Source: G963422275 sp963422275
GTDB taxonomy: Bacteria > Pseudomonadota > Alphaproteobacteria > Rhodobacterales > Rhodobacteraceae
Direction of reading: 5' to 3'
Assembly: GCA_963422275.1 (NCBI GenBank)
Contig: OY729418.1
Coordinates: 2,232,001-2,296,000, forward strand
Length of the DNA stretch: 64,000 bases
Shown: piece after piece, positions 28,792-38,393 of the stretch
Layout of the letters: each line of letters begins with the position of its first letter
How positions within the stretch are numbered: position 1 is the first letter of the stretch
The notes under the pieces: generated by a model
Databases searched by the model: none
The model's input: only the letters and a program-made list of their open reading frames with translations
What the model was told of the DNA's origin: nothing
Translations under genes and position numbers: made by a program

Positions 28792-29592
28792 ATGGCCGCA
28801 ACAATCAGCGTAAGCAATGTCTCAATGGAGTTCCCCGCATTTGATGGAAAGGGAACCGTAAAGGCCCTCGACGACATCAATCTCGATTTTCGGGAAAACG
28901 AGTTCGTCGTGGCTCTTGGAGCCTCGGGATGTGGGAAAACCACGTTGCTCAACGTCATCGCGGGGTTTCTTTCGCCCACTTCAGGAAACGTTCTGCACAA
29001 TGGCGCGCCGATTGCCGGCCCCGGACGTGATAGGGGAGTTGTGTTTCAGAAGCACGCATTGCTTCCTTGGTTGAACGTGGTCGAGAACACCGAATTCGGC
29101 CTCAAGCTGCAGGGTATTTCGCCTAGCCAGCGCCGCGCAACGGCACTCGATAACTTGTCGCTGGTTGGGTTGTCCGAGTTCGAGAAATATCCAATCTATC
29201 AGCTGTCGGGCGGCATGCAGCAGCGTGTCGGACTCGCCAGGGCGCTGACTTGCGATCCGGATATGCTTCTTATGGACGAGCCTCTCGGTGCGCTGGATGC
29301 GTTCACTCGGGAGAGCATGCAGGAATTGATTCTGGATGTCTGGCGGCAGACCAAGAAGATCGTCTTCTTCATCACGCACAGTGTGGAGGAGGCGCTGTTC
29401 ATGGCTACCCGGCTCATCGTGATGTCGCCGCGGCCGGGACGAATCACGCACCAATACAAGCTTGACTTCTACGACCGCTACTTTGAAGGCGGCAACGCGA
29501 GAAGCGTCAAGTCTTCAAGTGCCTTCATTGAAATGCGCGAGGAGATTCTGTCGATTATCTATGGCGAGGAGGAAGGCGAGCAGCTGCCATGA
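28792..29592 (+). CDS. tauB: Taurine ABC transporter, ATP-binding protein
   Basis: 266 residues. Walker A is GASGCGKTTLLNVIAGF, the signature is YQLSGGMQQRVGLARAL and Walker B is MLLMDEPLGALDAFT; the H-loop ITHSVEEAL is present. The sequence after the switch (VMSPRPGRITHQYKLDFYDR) is typical of the nitrate/sulfonate/taurine group. It energises taurine import at the cytoplasmic face. It is separated from tauA by ~120 bp and its stop overlaps the tauC start (ATGA). Confidence 0.94.
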   Translation: MAATISVSNVSMEFPAFDGKGTVKALDDINLDFRENEFVVALGASGCGKTTLLNVIAGFLSPTSGNVLHNGAPIAGPGRDRGVVFQKHALLPWLNVVENTEFGLKLQGISPSQRRATALDNLSLVGLSEFEKYPIYQLSGGMQQRVGLARALTCDPDMLLMDEPLGALDAFTRESMQELILDVWRQTKKIVFFITHSVEEALFMATRLIVMSPRPGRITHQYKLDFYDRYFEGGNARSVKSSSAFIEMREEILSIIYGEEEGEQLP

Positions 29593-30482
29593 AACTTGGA
29601 CTTTTCTCTCCGCGGGCACCGACGGCGGTTGACCAGTACGGAGCGCCGGGCAGTGGCAAGAGCACAGCGATCAGCTTCGTCACCATCGTGCTGATTCTCG
29701 GTAGCTGGTGGCTCATCACGCAGCTAGGACTGATCCGTCCCCTGTTTCTTCCATCACCTGGATTGGTGATCGAGAAATTCAACAAAATCGCTTGCACCGA
29801 GTATTATTTTGAAATGCTCCAGCGCACCATCGGCTTGCGCGACGAGATCGAGGCGATATGCCATGGTTTCAGCGAGCACACGCTGCACGAGCACGTGATC
29901 TGGAGCCTCTACCGCGTGTTCAGTTCGTTCTTTCTGGCCGCGATCGTGGCGATTCCGATCGGAGTCTCCATGGGAATGAGCCGAGTTGCGCGTGGCGTGT
30001 TCGATCCACCGATCGAGTTCTACCGTCCGATCCCCCCGCTTGCATATCTGCCTCTGACCATCATCTGGTTTGGAATTGGCGAATCGGGAAAGATATTTCT
30101 CATTTTTCTTGCCTGCTTTGCACCGATCGCCATCAATGCGCGGGCGGGTGTGCGTTCCGTCTCGATAGAGCAGATACACGCTGCCTACTCAATGGGCGCG
30201 AGCCGCAGCCAGGTGATTTGGCAAGTCGTTATCAAGGCGGCACTTCCCGAGATCCTTACTGGCATGCGCGTCGCGATCGCTTTCGGCTGGACGACGCTCG
30301 TTGCGGCGGAGATGGTTGCTGCCAAGGCCGGCCTCGGCGTGATGGTGCTGAACGCCGCGCGCTTTCTCGCCACGGACATTGTCTTCCTCGGCATCGTGGT
30401 GATTGGAGCTGTCGCGTTCGTGTTCGACATCATCATGCGCAAAATCGAGAAATCCCTCGTTCCTTGGAAAGGGAAGGTATAG
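29589..30482 (+). CDS. tauC: Taurine ABC transporter, permease
   Basis: 297 residues, starting within the tauB stop. The N-terminal cytoplasmic segment and first helix (AISFVTIVLILGSWWLITQLGLI) are followed by an unusually long loop of about 60 residues. A BPD_transp_1 domain follows with the EAA-type loop AAYSMGASRSQVIWQVVIKAALPEILTGMR. It forms the membrane channel with TauB. It is the last gene of the tauABC unit; the next ~570 bp are non-coding. Confidence 0.93.
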   Translation: MKLGLFSPRAPTAVDQYGAPGSGKSTAISFVTIVLILGSWWLITQLGLIRPLFLPSPGLVIEKFNKIACTEYYFEMLQRTIGLRDEIEAICHGFSEHTLHEHVIWSLYRVFSSFFLAAIVAIPIGVSMGMSRVARGVFDPPIEFYRPIPPLAYLPLTIIWFGIGESGKIFLIFLACFAPIAINARAGVRSVSIEQIHAAYSMGASRSQVIWQVVIKAALPEILTGMRVAIAFGWTTLVAAEMVAAKAGLGVMVLNAARFLATDIVFLGIVVIGAVAFVFDIIMRKIEKSLVPWKGKV

Positions 30483-31053
30483 GAGCTTCCTGCTCGGCGG
30501 TGGATGTTCGAAACTACTTCAGAAATGCTTCGGCCCACCGTTTGGGGACATCAGGAAGATAAATGAGTAGAATTGCCCAAACACCAGGGAAGCAATCCAA
30601 AGCGCAGAATTGCGTCAGCAACCGTAGCTGACCTCGATTATCTCACATGGCCTTCCAAACAGTGTGAGTGATGCTGGTTGCCCTTCACAACCAGCTCGAA
30701 TCGCCACCGGGCGAAATCCAAAATGAAGAGACCAAGCATCACCTCAGGCGCAAGATCGGGCTTGGGGTGCGAAGGCAAGATCTCTGGAACTGGGCGCGGA
30801 CCAGGATTTGCATGGATCGCAGCAAAAGCCTGTTGGTCGCGTGGTTGATCACGATCGCCGAGGCATGATTAAAATGGAAGAAAGCATGGGGGCGAATCTG
30901 CGTGGTTCCAGATAACAAGTTGATTGCCTTGATCGGGCGGGACATCTTGGCGAATGCCATTTTCATTTACAACGGACCCGGCGATCATTTTTCCATTTCG
31001 ATGTAAATACACTGAAAACAGCAGAGTCTGCGGAGTTTTCCAGCCCGCGACGG
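30483..31053. other. Intergenic region between convergent tauC and an isomerase gene
   Basis: About 570 bp at a convergent junction. Short frames occur but none with a domain or ribosome site. No strong rho-independent terminator was spotted. Confidence 0.35.
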
Positions 31054-31923
31054 TCAACTGCAGCCCTTTTTGTCGCTAATCTCCATCTCATTCCACATTT
31101 CCCTGATCCAGCCGCTGATTGTTAAGGCCTCGTTCCATCGGTCGGACATCTCTCGACCGTCTGGCCCGGTCATGGCGTATTCAGGCGGACCGAGTTCGCA
31201 TAGAAAAACGCAGTCGCCGGTTGGATTTCGTAGCCGCCAACTCTCGAGGCTTTCGCGCCACCATCTCTTGAACAGGTCCACCCATTTCCTGTTTTGCTGA
31301 AACTCAATTTGCAGCTGTATCTGCTGGCGGCTCGCGACACGTCCCTGAAAGCTGTCGGAACGCTCCAACACGCGGCTTATCAATCCCATGTCCCGCTCGC
31401 TCAGCGGGTACCAGAATTCCCGGTCGACAACGTAATGCGAGAGATCAGCGCACAATCGCATCTCGGGGATCGAGTCGATGAGGCAAAGCGTTGAGTACAG
31501 GTCATTTGTTATGCAATTCCGGTGCGTCTCGAACTGAATGGGCATTCCGGCCTGTTCCGAAAGTTCAATCCATCGGCGGACCACAGGTATCATTCCGTCA
31601 ACCGTGAGCGGCATCACCTGTCCGATGACGTCTACAAATGGCGAACCGAAGTCTTTCGCCATGGTCAGCGTCTCGCGGAGACCTTCCACACTTTTTGGGA
31701 ACGCGACAATGAGCGGCGTAAGCCCGACCTTGCCCATGAGAGGATAGACAAGGCGTGCTTGGGCTACGTCGCCCGCGCCAAGATCGATCGCCAATCCGTC
31801 GTAGCCCGCAGCGGCAACCTTCTCGCAGATGTGCTCGTACGAGAGAATTTTCCCGCTTTGGTCATGGGGCCGCATCGCCCAAAGGGACGTATACAACCTC
31901 AGGTTGCGTTTGGGTTCTTCCAT
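31054..31923 (-). CDS. Sugar phosphate isomerase/epimerase (xylose isomerase-like TIM barrel)
   Basis: 289 residues from ATG 31923 (a GTG three codons upstream is possible). AP_endonuc_2/TIM-barrel features are AAAGYDGLAIDLGAGDV, PIQFETHRNCITNDLYST with metal-binding Glu and His, and LCADLSHYVVDREFW with Asp and His. The C-terminal FLCELGPPEYAMTGPDGREMSDRW completes the metal site. The family includes inosose dehydratases, hydroxypyruvate isomerases and epimerases; the specific substrate is not identifiable. A fatty acid desaturase gene lies directly upstream, ~25 bp away on the same strand, so they may be co-transcribed. Confidence 0.78.
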   Translation of the reverse strand: MEEPKRNLRLYTSLWAMRPHDQSGKILSYEHICEKVAAAGYDGLAIDLGAGDVAQARLVYPLMGKVGLTPLIVAFPKSVEGLRETLTMAKDFGSPFVDVIGQVMPLTVDGMIPVVRRWIELSEQAGMPIQFETHRNCITNDLYSTLCLIDSIPEMRLCADLSHYVVDREFWYPLSERDMGLISRVLERSDSFQGRVASRQQIQLQIEFQQNRKWVDLFKRWWRESLESWRLRNPTGDCVFLCELGPPEYAMTGPDGREMSDRWNEALTISGWIREMWNEMEISDKKGCS

Positions 31924-31948
31924 CGCGGTCACGCGTTGCTAGCCAGAC

Positions 31949-32932
31949 CTATTCGGCCGGAATTCGTGCTGTGCGACCGCCGGATCTCGGAACGACCCAG
32001 ACCTCATTAATCGGGTACTCGCTTTCGTCCTTCCTGAACAGCTTCCTGATGATTTCGAATTGGAACTCGATATAGCCCATGCGGTGCACTTCCCCAGTCT
32101 TGCTTTCCAGTTTTGCGTTGAGCTTTCGAAGGTTCCAAAACGGCACGGAGGGAAAGGCATGGTGCGCCGTGTGGTATGGCATCTGCCAGCACAGCCAGCG
32201 CATGACGGCATTGGTCCGGGTCGAGCGGGTGTTTTCGAGGATGTCGTCCTCGTGCGACAGTCCGAGATGCTCGATGGTGTTCTGCAACTGGTGAACCGGT
32301 TTCGTCAGTATCAGTGGAAGAATCCAGAAGGTTACAGCAGCCCAACTCTGAAAATACGCCGAGACAACCGCAATCGCGGCAAGTCCAAGCAGGTGCAGCC
32401 TGGATTCCAGAATCACCTTCCTTTCCTCCTCCTTGCGAATGTATGGTTCGAGAATGATCCCTCGGGCTCGCCGAATCATGCCCCAAACCCTGTTTCGCCA
32501 ATACGTGATGCCCGTAACCCAGAGGACATAACTGACAAGCGTGTAGGGTTCGCGAACCAGTTCGCCGTCCCGCTCCCAGTCCTGAGTCCATCTGTGGTGC
32601 GCAAAGTGCATTATCTGGTCGAAATCACGGGGGAACAGTTGAATGAATCCAATCGACCGCCCGACAAGCTCATTCAGTTTCCGCGTCTTGAAGACTGTTC
32701 CATGAGAGAGCTCGTGCTGTGCGGCGTATAGAAAATTCAACAGCACCCCGAGGATGAAGCCGGTTGCCAAAACCCACCAAGTGCCCATAGCCACGGCATG
32801 CAGCCACGCTGCCACGACAATTGCCGCAAGGTGGCTGCCAAGCTGCAGCGAACCCATCAGGTCGGAACGCTCATTCAGGACGCGCAGTTCTTTAGGTTCT
32901 AGAACTTTACGACGGGAAAAAACTTCTTCCAT
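31949..32932 (-). CDS. Membrane fatty acid desaturase family protein
   Basis: 327 residues with four or more hydrophobic helices and the three histidine boxes of di-iron membrane desaturases/hydroxylases: AAQHELSHGTVF, HFAHHRWTQD and MPYHTAHHAFP. The cytoplasmic di-iron centre uses O2 and an electron donor to desaturate or hydroxylate a lipid or small alkyl substrate. It is divergently placed from a LysR regulator (~115 bp apart), which suggests the regulator controls it. Carotenoid or amide hydroxylase functions are alternatives within the same superfamily. Confidence 0.88.
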   Translation of the reverse strand: MEEVFSRRKVLEPKELRVLNERSDLMGSLQLGSHLAAIVVAAWLHAVAMGTWWVLATGFILGVLLNFLYAAQHELSHGTVFKTRKLNELVGRSIGFIQLFPRDFDQIMHFAHHRWTQDWERDGELVREPYTLVSYVLWVTGITYWRNRVWGMIRRARGIILEPYIRKEEERKVILESRLHLLGLAAIAVVSAYFQSWAAVTFWILPLILTKPVHQLQNTIEHLGLSHEDDILENTRSTRTNAVMRWLCWQMPYHTAHHAFPSVPFWNLRKLNAKLESKTGEVHRMGYIEFQFEIIRKLFRKDESEYPINEVWVVPRSGGRTARIPAE

Positions 32933-33048
32933 TCCAACCTCTTGCAGTTCAAATTCAGTAACTCCTGAACGACAAACCGGAGTTTAATGGATGATTCAGC
33001 TCACGACAAATGATAGATTGTCACCAAACATGTGAACGAGATTGACCA
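32933..33048. promoter_or_regulatory. Divergent desaturase / LysR control region
   Basis: A ~115-bp AT-richer gap between divergent genes, the usual place for a LysR operator. ATTTGTCGTGAGC-like and short T-N11-A patterns occur, but no single binding site could be fixed. Confidence 0.35.
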
Positions 33049-33921
33049 TTGTCGCTCCCAAGCATTTCCGCCCTGATCGCTCTGGAAGCTCTTGACCGCC
33101 TCGGAACTGTTGAAGCTGCCGCGGGCGAGATGAACCTCACACGTAGCGCCGTCAGTCACAAGCTTAGGCAATTGTCGAAGCTGCTTGGCTTTCCCGTGAC
33201 ACGTCCCGACGGACGGGGCGTGAAATTGACGACGGAAGCGGCTGATTACTTGGCGACGGTAAGACCTGCGCTTGACGTCATCCGGAGTGCGTCTCCGCAC
33301 CGTGCGCGGCCAACCGGCGGAAAGCTTCGCGTCAATTGCGCACCTGGTTTTGCAGCCAGCTGGATCAGTCGAAACCTGAGCGGTTTTCTGGTTCGCAATG
33401 AGGCCGTTGATCTCCACTTCGCTTCACCGACTGGCTACGGCGACTTGGGTAGATTTCAGGACGACATCTACATCACGTTCGCCAAGCCGGATGAACTGCC
33501 GAAAGCTGCCGAGTTGTTGCTTGATGTCGAGTTCTTTCCCGTTTGCAGTCCCGTTCTTCACAGTCGACACGAGGGATTTCGCAGGGCCGGAGAAATTGGA
33601 AAAGCCGTTCTTTTGCATCTCGAAACGGAGCGAGACTGGAGACTGTGGCTTGAGTCGGCGAATAGAGACCCATCCACTGCGGGCACCGGAGTGACATTCC
33701 AAGAATTCCCCATCATGTACGCGGCGACGCTCGCTGGGCAGGGAATTTCACTCGGGGACTCGGTCACCTCCTCGTCAGCCTTGGCCAGCGGGCAGCTAGT
33801 CCAGCCGTTCAGCCACACGATCAAGGCGGAGCGTTCGTACTACTTGGTGCCGGGGAAATCCGGCTACTCCCCGGCCGCAGAGGCATTTCGCATGTGGTTG
33901 ACGCATTCATTCCGAAATTGA
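33049..33921 (+). CDS. LysR-family transcriptional regulator
   Basis: 290 residues from a TTG. The N-terminal winged helix-turn-helix (ALEALDRLGTVEAAAGEMNLTRSAVSHKLRQLSKLLG, here in the GcvA-like form LTRSAVSHKLRQL) is followed by a PBP2-type effector domain ending with FSHTIKAERSYYLVPGK. The divergent position from the desaturase gene suggests it controls that gene and itself. The effector is unknown. Confidence 0.9.
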   Translation: MSLPSISALIALEALDRLGTVEAAAGEMNLTRSAVSHKLRQLSKLLGFPVTRPDGRGVKLTTEAADYLATVRPALDVIRSASPHRARPTGGKLRVNCAPGFAASWISRNLSGFLVRNEAVDLHFASPTGYGDLGRFQDDIYITFAKPDELPKAAELLLDVEFFPVCSPVLHSRHEGFRRAGEIGKAVLLHLETERDWRLWLESANRDPSTAGTGVTFQEFPIMYAATLAGQGISLGDSVTSSSALASGQLVQPFSHTIKAERSYYLVPGKSGYSPAAEAFRMWLTHSFRN

Positions 33922-34098
33922 ATGCGGTAGGCGCAATATAGCTTTGTATGGGTGAGATTGGGTACTGCCCCAAGATTCCGGTCTGGCGACCGATTCAGCC
34001 GTGCGAATCCGCGGCATTGACCGGCAGACCCAAGGCCGGAAAATGAATCTGCGTTGTCGGAGGCCCAATTTGCTCGCAATCCAGTCTTGTGCGTCAAC

Positions 34099-35631
34099 CT
34101 AAACGAGCTTGTCAAGAAACTCACGTGTTCGAGCGTCGCGGTGTTGTTCAAAGAAATCCTTTGTTGATGCTTGCTCGACTATTTGCCCATCGGACATGAA
34201 CACGAACCTGTCGGCAATTTCACGCGCGAAAGTGATTTCATGGGTAACCAGGACAATTGTCATTCCGTCTTTCACCAGCTCCCGGATGACATCCAGGACT
34301 TCCTTCACCGTTTCCGGATCGAGTGCCGACGTCGGTTCGTCGAACAACATCAACCGCGGTTCCAACGCCAATGCCCTTGCTATCGCGACTCGTTGCTGCT
34401 GTCCGCCGCTGAGGTGGTGAGGATAGGAATCCGCCTTTTCACTAAGCCCTACCTTCGAAAGAAGTTCAAGCGCACGTTTGCTGGCGTTCTTTCGCGACAG
34501 TCCCAACACCAGGCGCAACGCCAAGGAGACGTTTCCCAATGCCGTGAGATGACTGAACAGGTGAAACCGCTGGAATACAAACCCGATCTCGCGTCGCTGC
34601 AGATCCATCTTCCGTGTCGAAATCGGTGTTAGTCTTCCGAAATCGTCTGGACTTGCCCCGATAATCTCGCCACTCACGGACACTGCGCCGCCATCAGATG
34701 CGACGAGAGCGTTCAGGCAGCGAAGCAGCGTTGTCTTGCCACACCCACTTGGTCCGACAATGGCGACAACCTCACCTGTCTGGACCGCAAAATCCACACC
34801 GCTCAAGGCTACATGAGCACCGAAATGCTTGCGCAGTTCGCATGTTTCTACCAACGGGACTTCGGAAGCAGGTTCTCGCGGACTTGTGACGCGCGCGACG
34901 AACTCCTGGAGGTGCGGCTTGAGATCGGATTGGTGGATCCTGCGTTGCCATAACTGTTGTCCGGGTTTTTCCCGCGTGGGTGAGAACCAGGCCTCGAGGC
35001 GGCGTTGCGCAGAGTCCCATGCACTCGTCATCGCGAGATAGTAGATCGACGCGGCACTGTACACCTCGAGAGGTCGGGTAGTGAACTGTGCTATCTGTTG
35101 CGACACTCTCAGCAACTCAGCGAACGAGATCGCTGCGAGCAGTGAAGTCGCCTTCAGCATGTAGTTGAAGTTGTTGCCAAGCGGAGGAATTATCACTTTC
35201 AATGCCTGCGGAAGCACGACAAGAAAAAATACCTGCCAGCGATTGAAACCCAGCGAACGGGCGGCGTCGCGTTGACCTGAATCGACAGAAATTAATCCGG
35301 CGCGAACGATTTCCGTCATTTTTGCGCCTTCGTTGATGCCAAGGGCCAGCAGTCCGGATGCGACGATGCCGAGCGGGACGCCGAGTTGCGGAAGTACCGC
35401 GAAGAATGCAAGTATCTGGACCAAAAGCGGCGTGCCCTGAAACAGCCAGCGGTATCCGAGTGCAGGAGCCCTCACCAGCACGTTCGATGACAGCATGGTC
35501 GGAGCGACTATTACTCCGATGACAGTTCCGATCGTCTGCGCGACCACGGCAACCCAAATCGTTGTCCAAGCCGCGCGAACCATCTGCGCCGAGGTCAGGG
35601 CACCCAAAAAGAATGGCCAGTCCCAGCCCAT
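34099..35631 (-). CDS. Fused polar amino-acid ABC transporter: permease + ATP-binding protein in one chain
   Basis: 510 residues from ATG 35631, which has GAGG six bases upstream (a TTG two codons earlier is possible). Residues ~1-215 are a HisM/GlnP-type permease with helices and the loop DAARSLGFNRWQVFFLVVLPQALK. A ~45-residue linker leads to a full GlnQ/HisP-type ATPase, with Walker A VGPSGCGKTTLLRCLN, signature HLSGGQQQRVAIARAL, Walker B LMLFDEPTSALDPE and H-loop VLVTHEIT. These are usually separate polypeptides. No substrate-binding protein gene lies next to it; the upstream remnant is a dehydrogenase fragment. One chain could give a homodimeric importer. Confidence 0.9.
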   Translation of the reverse strand: MGWDWPFFLGALTSAQMVRAAWTTIWVAVVAQTIGTVIGVIVAPTMLSSNVLVRAPALGYRWLFQGTPLLVQILAFFAVLPQLGVPLGIVASGLLALGINEGAKMTEIVRAGLISVDSGQRDAARSLGFNRWQVFFLVVLPQALKVIIPPLGNNFNYMLKATSLLAAISFAELLRVSQQIAQFTTRPLEVYSAASIYYLAMTSAWDSAQRRLEAWFSPTREKPGQQLWQRRIHQSDLKPHLQEFVARVTSPREPASEVPLVETCELRKHFGAHVALSGVDFAVQTGEVVAIVGPSGCGKTTLLRCLNALVASDGGAVSVSGEIIGASPDDFGRLTPISTRKMDLQRREIGFVFQRFHLFSHLTALGNVSLALRLVLGLSRKNASKRALELLSKVGLSEKADSYPHHLSGGQQQRVAIARALALEPRLMLFDEPTSALDPETVKEVLDVIRELVKDGMTIVLVTHEITFAREIADRFVFMSDGQIVEQASTKDFFEQHRDARTREFLDKLV

Positions 35632-35657
35632 TCGCAACCTCTATTTCATGCCGTCCG

Positions 35658-36155
35658 CTATTGCTTGAACTGCGGCACCAACCAGGTCCTGTCATGCAGT
35701 GGCCCTCTGGACGGATCCAGAACTAGCTCGAATCCTCCACGGCGGCGTCCGCCCATCGAAAAGTTGACCACGTTGCAAAGGCCGGGCTGTGCAGCAATAA
35801 CGTCGTGAACGGCATTCATGATCATGATGCCTGCACCTTGAATTGACACCGCTACGGGCGTCAGCCTTGCGTGAACGCGATGCGCGCCCTCAATGACGAT
35901 GTCATCGACCTGTTTATGACCGAATCTTTCCGGGTCGCAGAACATTTCGAGTTTCATCCGGATTGCCATCGTGTCGCCCGCATAGCCCTCGCCGACTTGG
36001 GAGATCCCGACGACGCTTCCTGGCTCGATGGTTCCGAGGTTCGAGCCTGAGTCAACAGCTTTGTCGGCGATGTGTGCATTCCAGCTTTCGTCTATGCGAT
36101 CCACCAAAAGGTCGAAGCGCTCCCCAAGCACGGCAATTGATTCCGGCATTGACAT
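35658..36155 (-). pseudogene. Truncated DapB/diaminopentanoate dehydrogenase-like C-terminal domain
   Basis: Conserved sequence runs from about MSMPESIAVLGERFDLLVDR through GSVVGISQVGEGYAGD and VAVSIQGAGIMIMNAVHDVI to the stop at 35658. It resembles the C-terminal domain of NAD(P)-dependent 2,4-diaminopentanoate dehydrogenase/DapB-like proteins. The expected N-terminal Rossmann domain is missing: upstream frames (36160-36546, minus) encode unrelated, low-complexity sequence. The remnant ends just upstream of the fused amino-acid transporter gene, suggesting a former amino-acid utilisation cluster. Confidence 0.5.
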
Positions 36156-36710
36156 GTAGCCGACAATGTGACGAGCGCGACGGCTAGGCCAAAAGCCACA
36201 GCTCCCACAGAACGGTGAAGGGAAAGCGCGCGATTGCACCAGCTGTCGAAGTAACTGAGATGACCATCCACCAGCCAAGCCAAACCAGCCTGACCACGCA
36301 CAGTTCAATGAACTGGTGCAAGGCTCTGCTAATAATGCCGTAGTCTGTTCGGGCATTGCGGAGCATGTGCAGATCCAGCGCAGGCGCACCTACTGCCTGA
36401 CCGCTTCGATAAGCAACTCGACCTCCTCTGCTGTTGGACCGAGATTGAAGTCCATTCAAGATCCCGCCGCTTGAGAACGTAGTCACCTTCAAATCCGACC
36501 CAATAACCTCCCTAGGGATCATCTCCTTCCCCGATCTTGCGCACATCGAACGAGATGATCCGGGTTGCCCCTAGCAACGAAAGCTCCCCGGTCAGGGTGC
36601 CTCCATCCTCTCCATCTTGATAGTCAGTGCTTACAAATGTCACGATAGGATGCTGGTCGACATTGAAAAATCGCTTCCACGCAAGTGTTTGTCGAGCTCG
36701 GCATGGTTAA
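36156..36710. other. Decayed region between the dehydrogenase remnant and IS5 copy B
   Basis: A minus-strand frame at 36184-36546 ends in a hydrophobic stretch (LVWLGWWMVISVTSTAGAIARF) and may be a fragment of a membrane protein such as an ABC permease, but the match is too weak to name. No intact gene is present. Confidence 0.3.
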
Positions 36711-37487
36711 AGAACCTCTGAATACAGCCTGATTTTGGGCGTGGCATTGCACATTTGGGCGTGCCCGCTGTCTTGCGCCGCAACTTTTTTTCGGGGGGAT
36801 CACGACATGCAGCGCCTTCGGCAATTGGCCTTTGCCAGCCTCGAATGCGAGCGCAAGAAGCGCTGCGAGATCTTTCCGGAGCGGATGGACGGCCTGACCC
36901 ATGGGCACGACTGGAGGCCCGCATTGCGCCGACGCATCCGAAGGGCGGCAGCAAGGGGCGACAGCCGCATTCGCTGCCGGTGATGCTGCGCGTGCACTGC
37001 GTTCAGCTGTTCTGCAATCCGGCGATGTAGGACCTGCTTGCGAGGCCGAGAGCGTCCAGCGCCTTGCCGGGGGGAGTCCGGAGAAGGTGCCGGACGAGGA
37101 AGGGGAACCGGCGGCATTTCGGGATGAAGCCGCGCATCGGCATCGACCTCCGGGGTCTGGCGCGCCATCTGCAGGGAACGGCCGCTTGCGTCGCGACCTG
37201 ACACCTTCGGGTCGGCTTCTGCACGGCGAGGAGGAGCAAGTCCGGACTGACGCCGGATATCGCGGGATCGGCAAACGTGCGGAGCACGCGCATCGCGAGG
37301 TGTCGCGGTAGATTGCCGTGACCCCGGCAAGCGCCGGGCAGCGCGGCGGCCAAGGCGAAGACGGCGAGGGCCAGGGTGCGGGCGCGGGTGGAGCATCCGT
37401 TCCGGACTGCCGAAAACCGGCCGATGCAGCCGGGAGGAGCAGTTTCCGCAGCCAAAGCCAGAAAAACTCTCCAAATCAGAGGTTTCC
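36711..37487 (+). mobile_element. IS5-group element, copy B (internally deleted)
   Basis: Both ends are present. The left end is AGAACCTCTGAATACAGCC and the right end reads GGAAACCTCTGATTTGG on the complementary strand, matching the ends of copy C. Inside are frameshifted IS5 transposase pieces (MQRLRQLAFASLECERKKR, then the MLRVHCVQLFC region). A deletion then joins VPDE directly to FRDEAAHRH, removing the central DDE part. The C-terminal RVEHPFR survives. At ~777 bp against ~1049 bp for copy C, it is non-autonomous and dead. Confidence 0.8.
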
Positions 37488-38302
37488 TAGCTTTCGCGTT
37501 AAACCATATGACGTGTTGCCGATTGCGGTACGACGCCTTGATTTCGCTTGCGCAGCAGGCGGAATGCGTCGGGGTAGAATTCCGGAACGACCTTCCCAAG
37601 CCGTTATTTGACGGTGACAGTCCAGTACAGGTACGAGACACCACCCTTTTGGCAGGCGTGAAGATACTCGTGCTTGCGGAAGTGAAAATGTTCAATGACT
37701 GGACTGACAGCGGTCATCGCAAAGCCAATGATCTCATGTTGACAGCCAAAGCTGTAGGTGCATCCGCTGTCAGCCTGATTCCTCGCAACGACGGAATCGG
37801 ATGCGCAAATGGTGAACGCCAGGCAAACTTGCGCAATGCACTTTGAGAAATACTGCCACTGCTCGAACGTCACGACTTGACAGCACTGGTCGAGCCACTC
37901 GGCTTCGAGAGTTCGTCGCTGCGATTAAAGTCGGAAGTGGTCGATGCGATCGAGGCATTGGGTGGACGTGAAAGGATCCAGCTGATTCACGATACGTTTC
38001 ATCACCATCTTGCAGGCGAGAGTGAGATTCTGACAGCCTGCGCTGGGATAGTTCACGTGTCAGGAGTCGGGAGCCGCCAGCTTTCCCTTCGCCCGATGCG
38101 CGACCATCGCCGCAGTCTGGTCGGTGAGGATGACATGATCGGCAACATCAAGCAGCTTGACTCGCTCCAATCCTCGGGATATCCTAGGACGGTGTCGTTC
38201 GAGGCCTTTTCGCCCGTGGTCCACGCGATGTGCGATCCTACGCAAAAACTAGTGGGATCAATGGATTTAACCCGATCCAAGTTGGTCGGGAAGTCTGCGT
38301 GA
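37488..38302 (+). pseudogene. iolI: IolI-like sugar isomerase gene, start removed by IS5 and one in-frame stop
   Basis: Coding similarity begins immediately at the IS end (FALNHMTCCRLRYDALIS) and continues through CVGVEFRNDLPKPLFDG. It stops at TGA 37844-37846 and resumes in the same frame (EILPLLERHDLTALVEPLGF ... IQLIHDTFHHHLAG). The TGA sits where related proteins have Arg, consistent with a CGA to TGA change. The family is the TIM-barrel 2-keto-myo-inositol isomerase/hydroxypyruvate isomerase-like group; HDTFHHH would bind the metal. It is upstream of and co-directional with the sugar ABC genes, so it was probably the first gene of the inositol operon. Confidence 0.7.
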
Positions 38303-38393
38303 GCGCAAGGTGCGGGATAGAGGCCCGAAAAGGATTCTGGCCTAAACCTGAAGAGTGAGCCGGACACTCATTATCAAGATCAAGGAGACAAAA

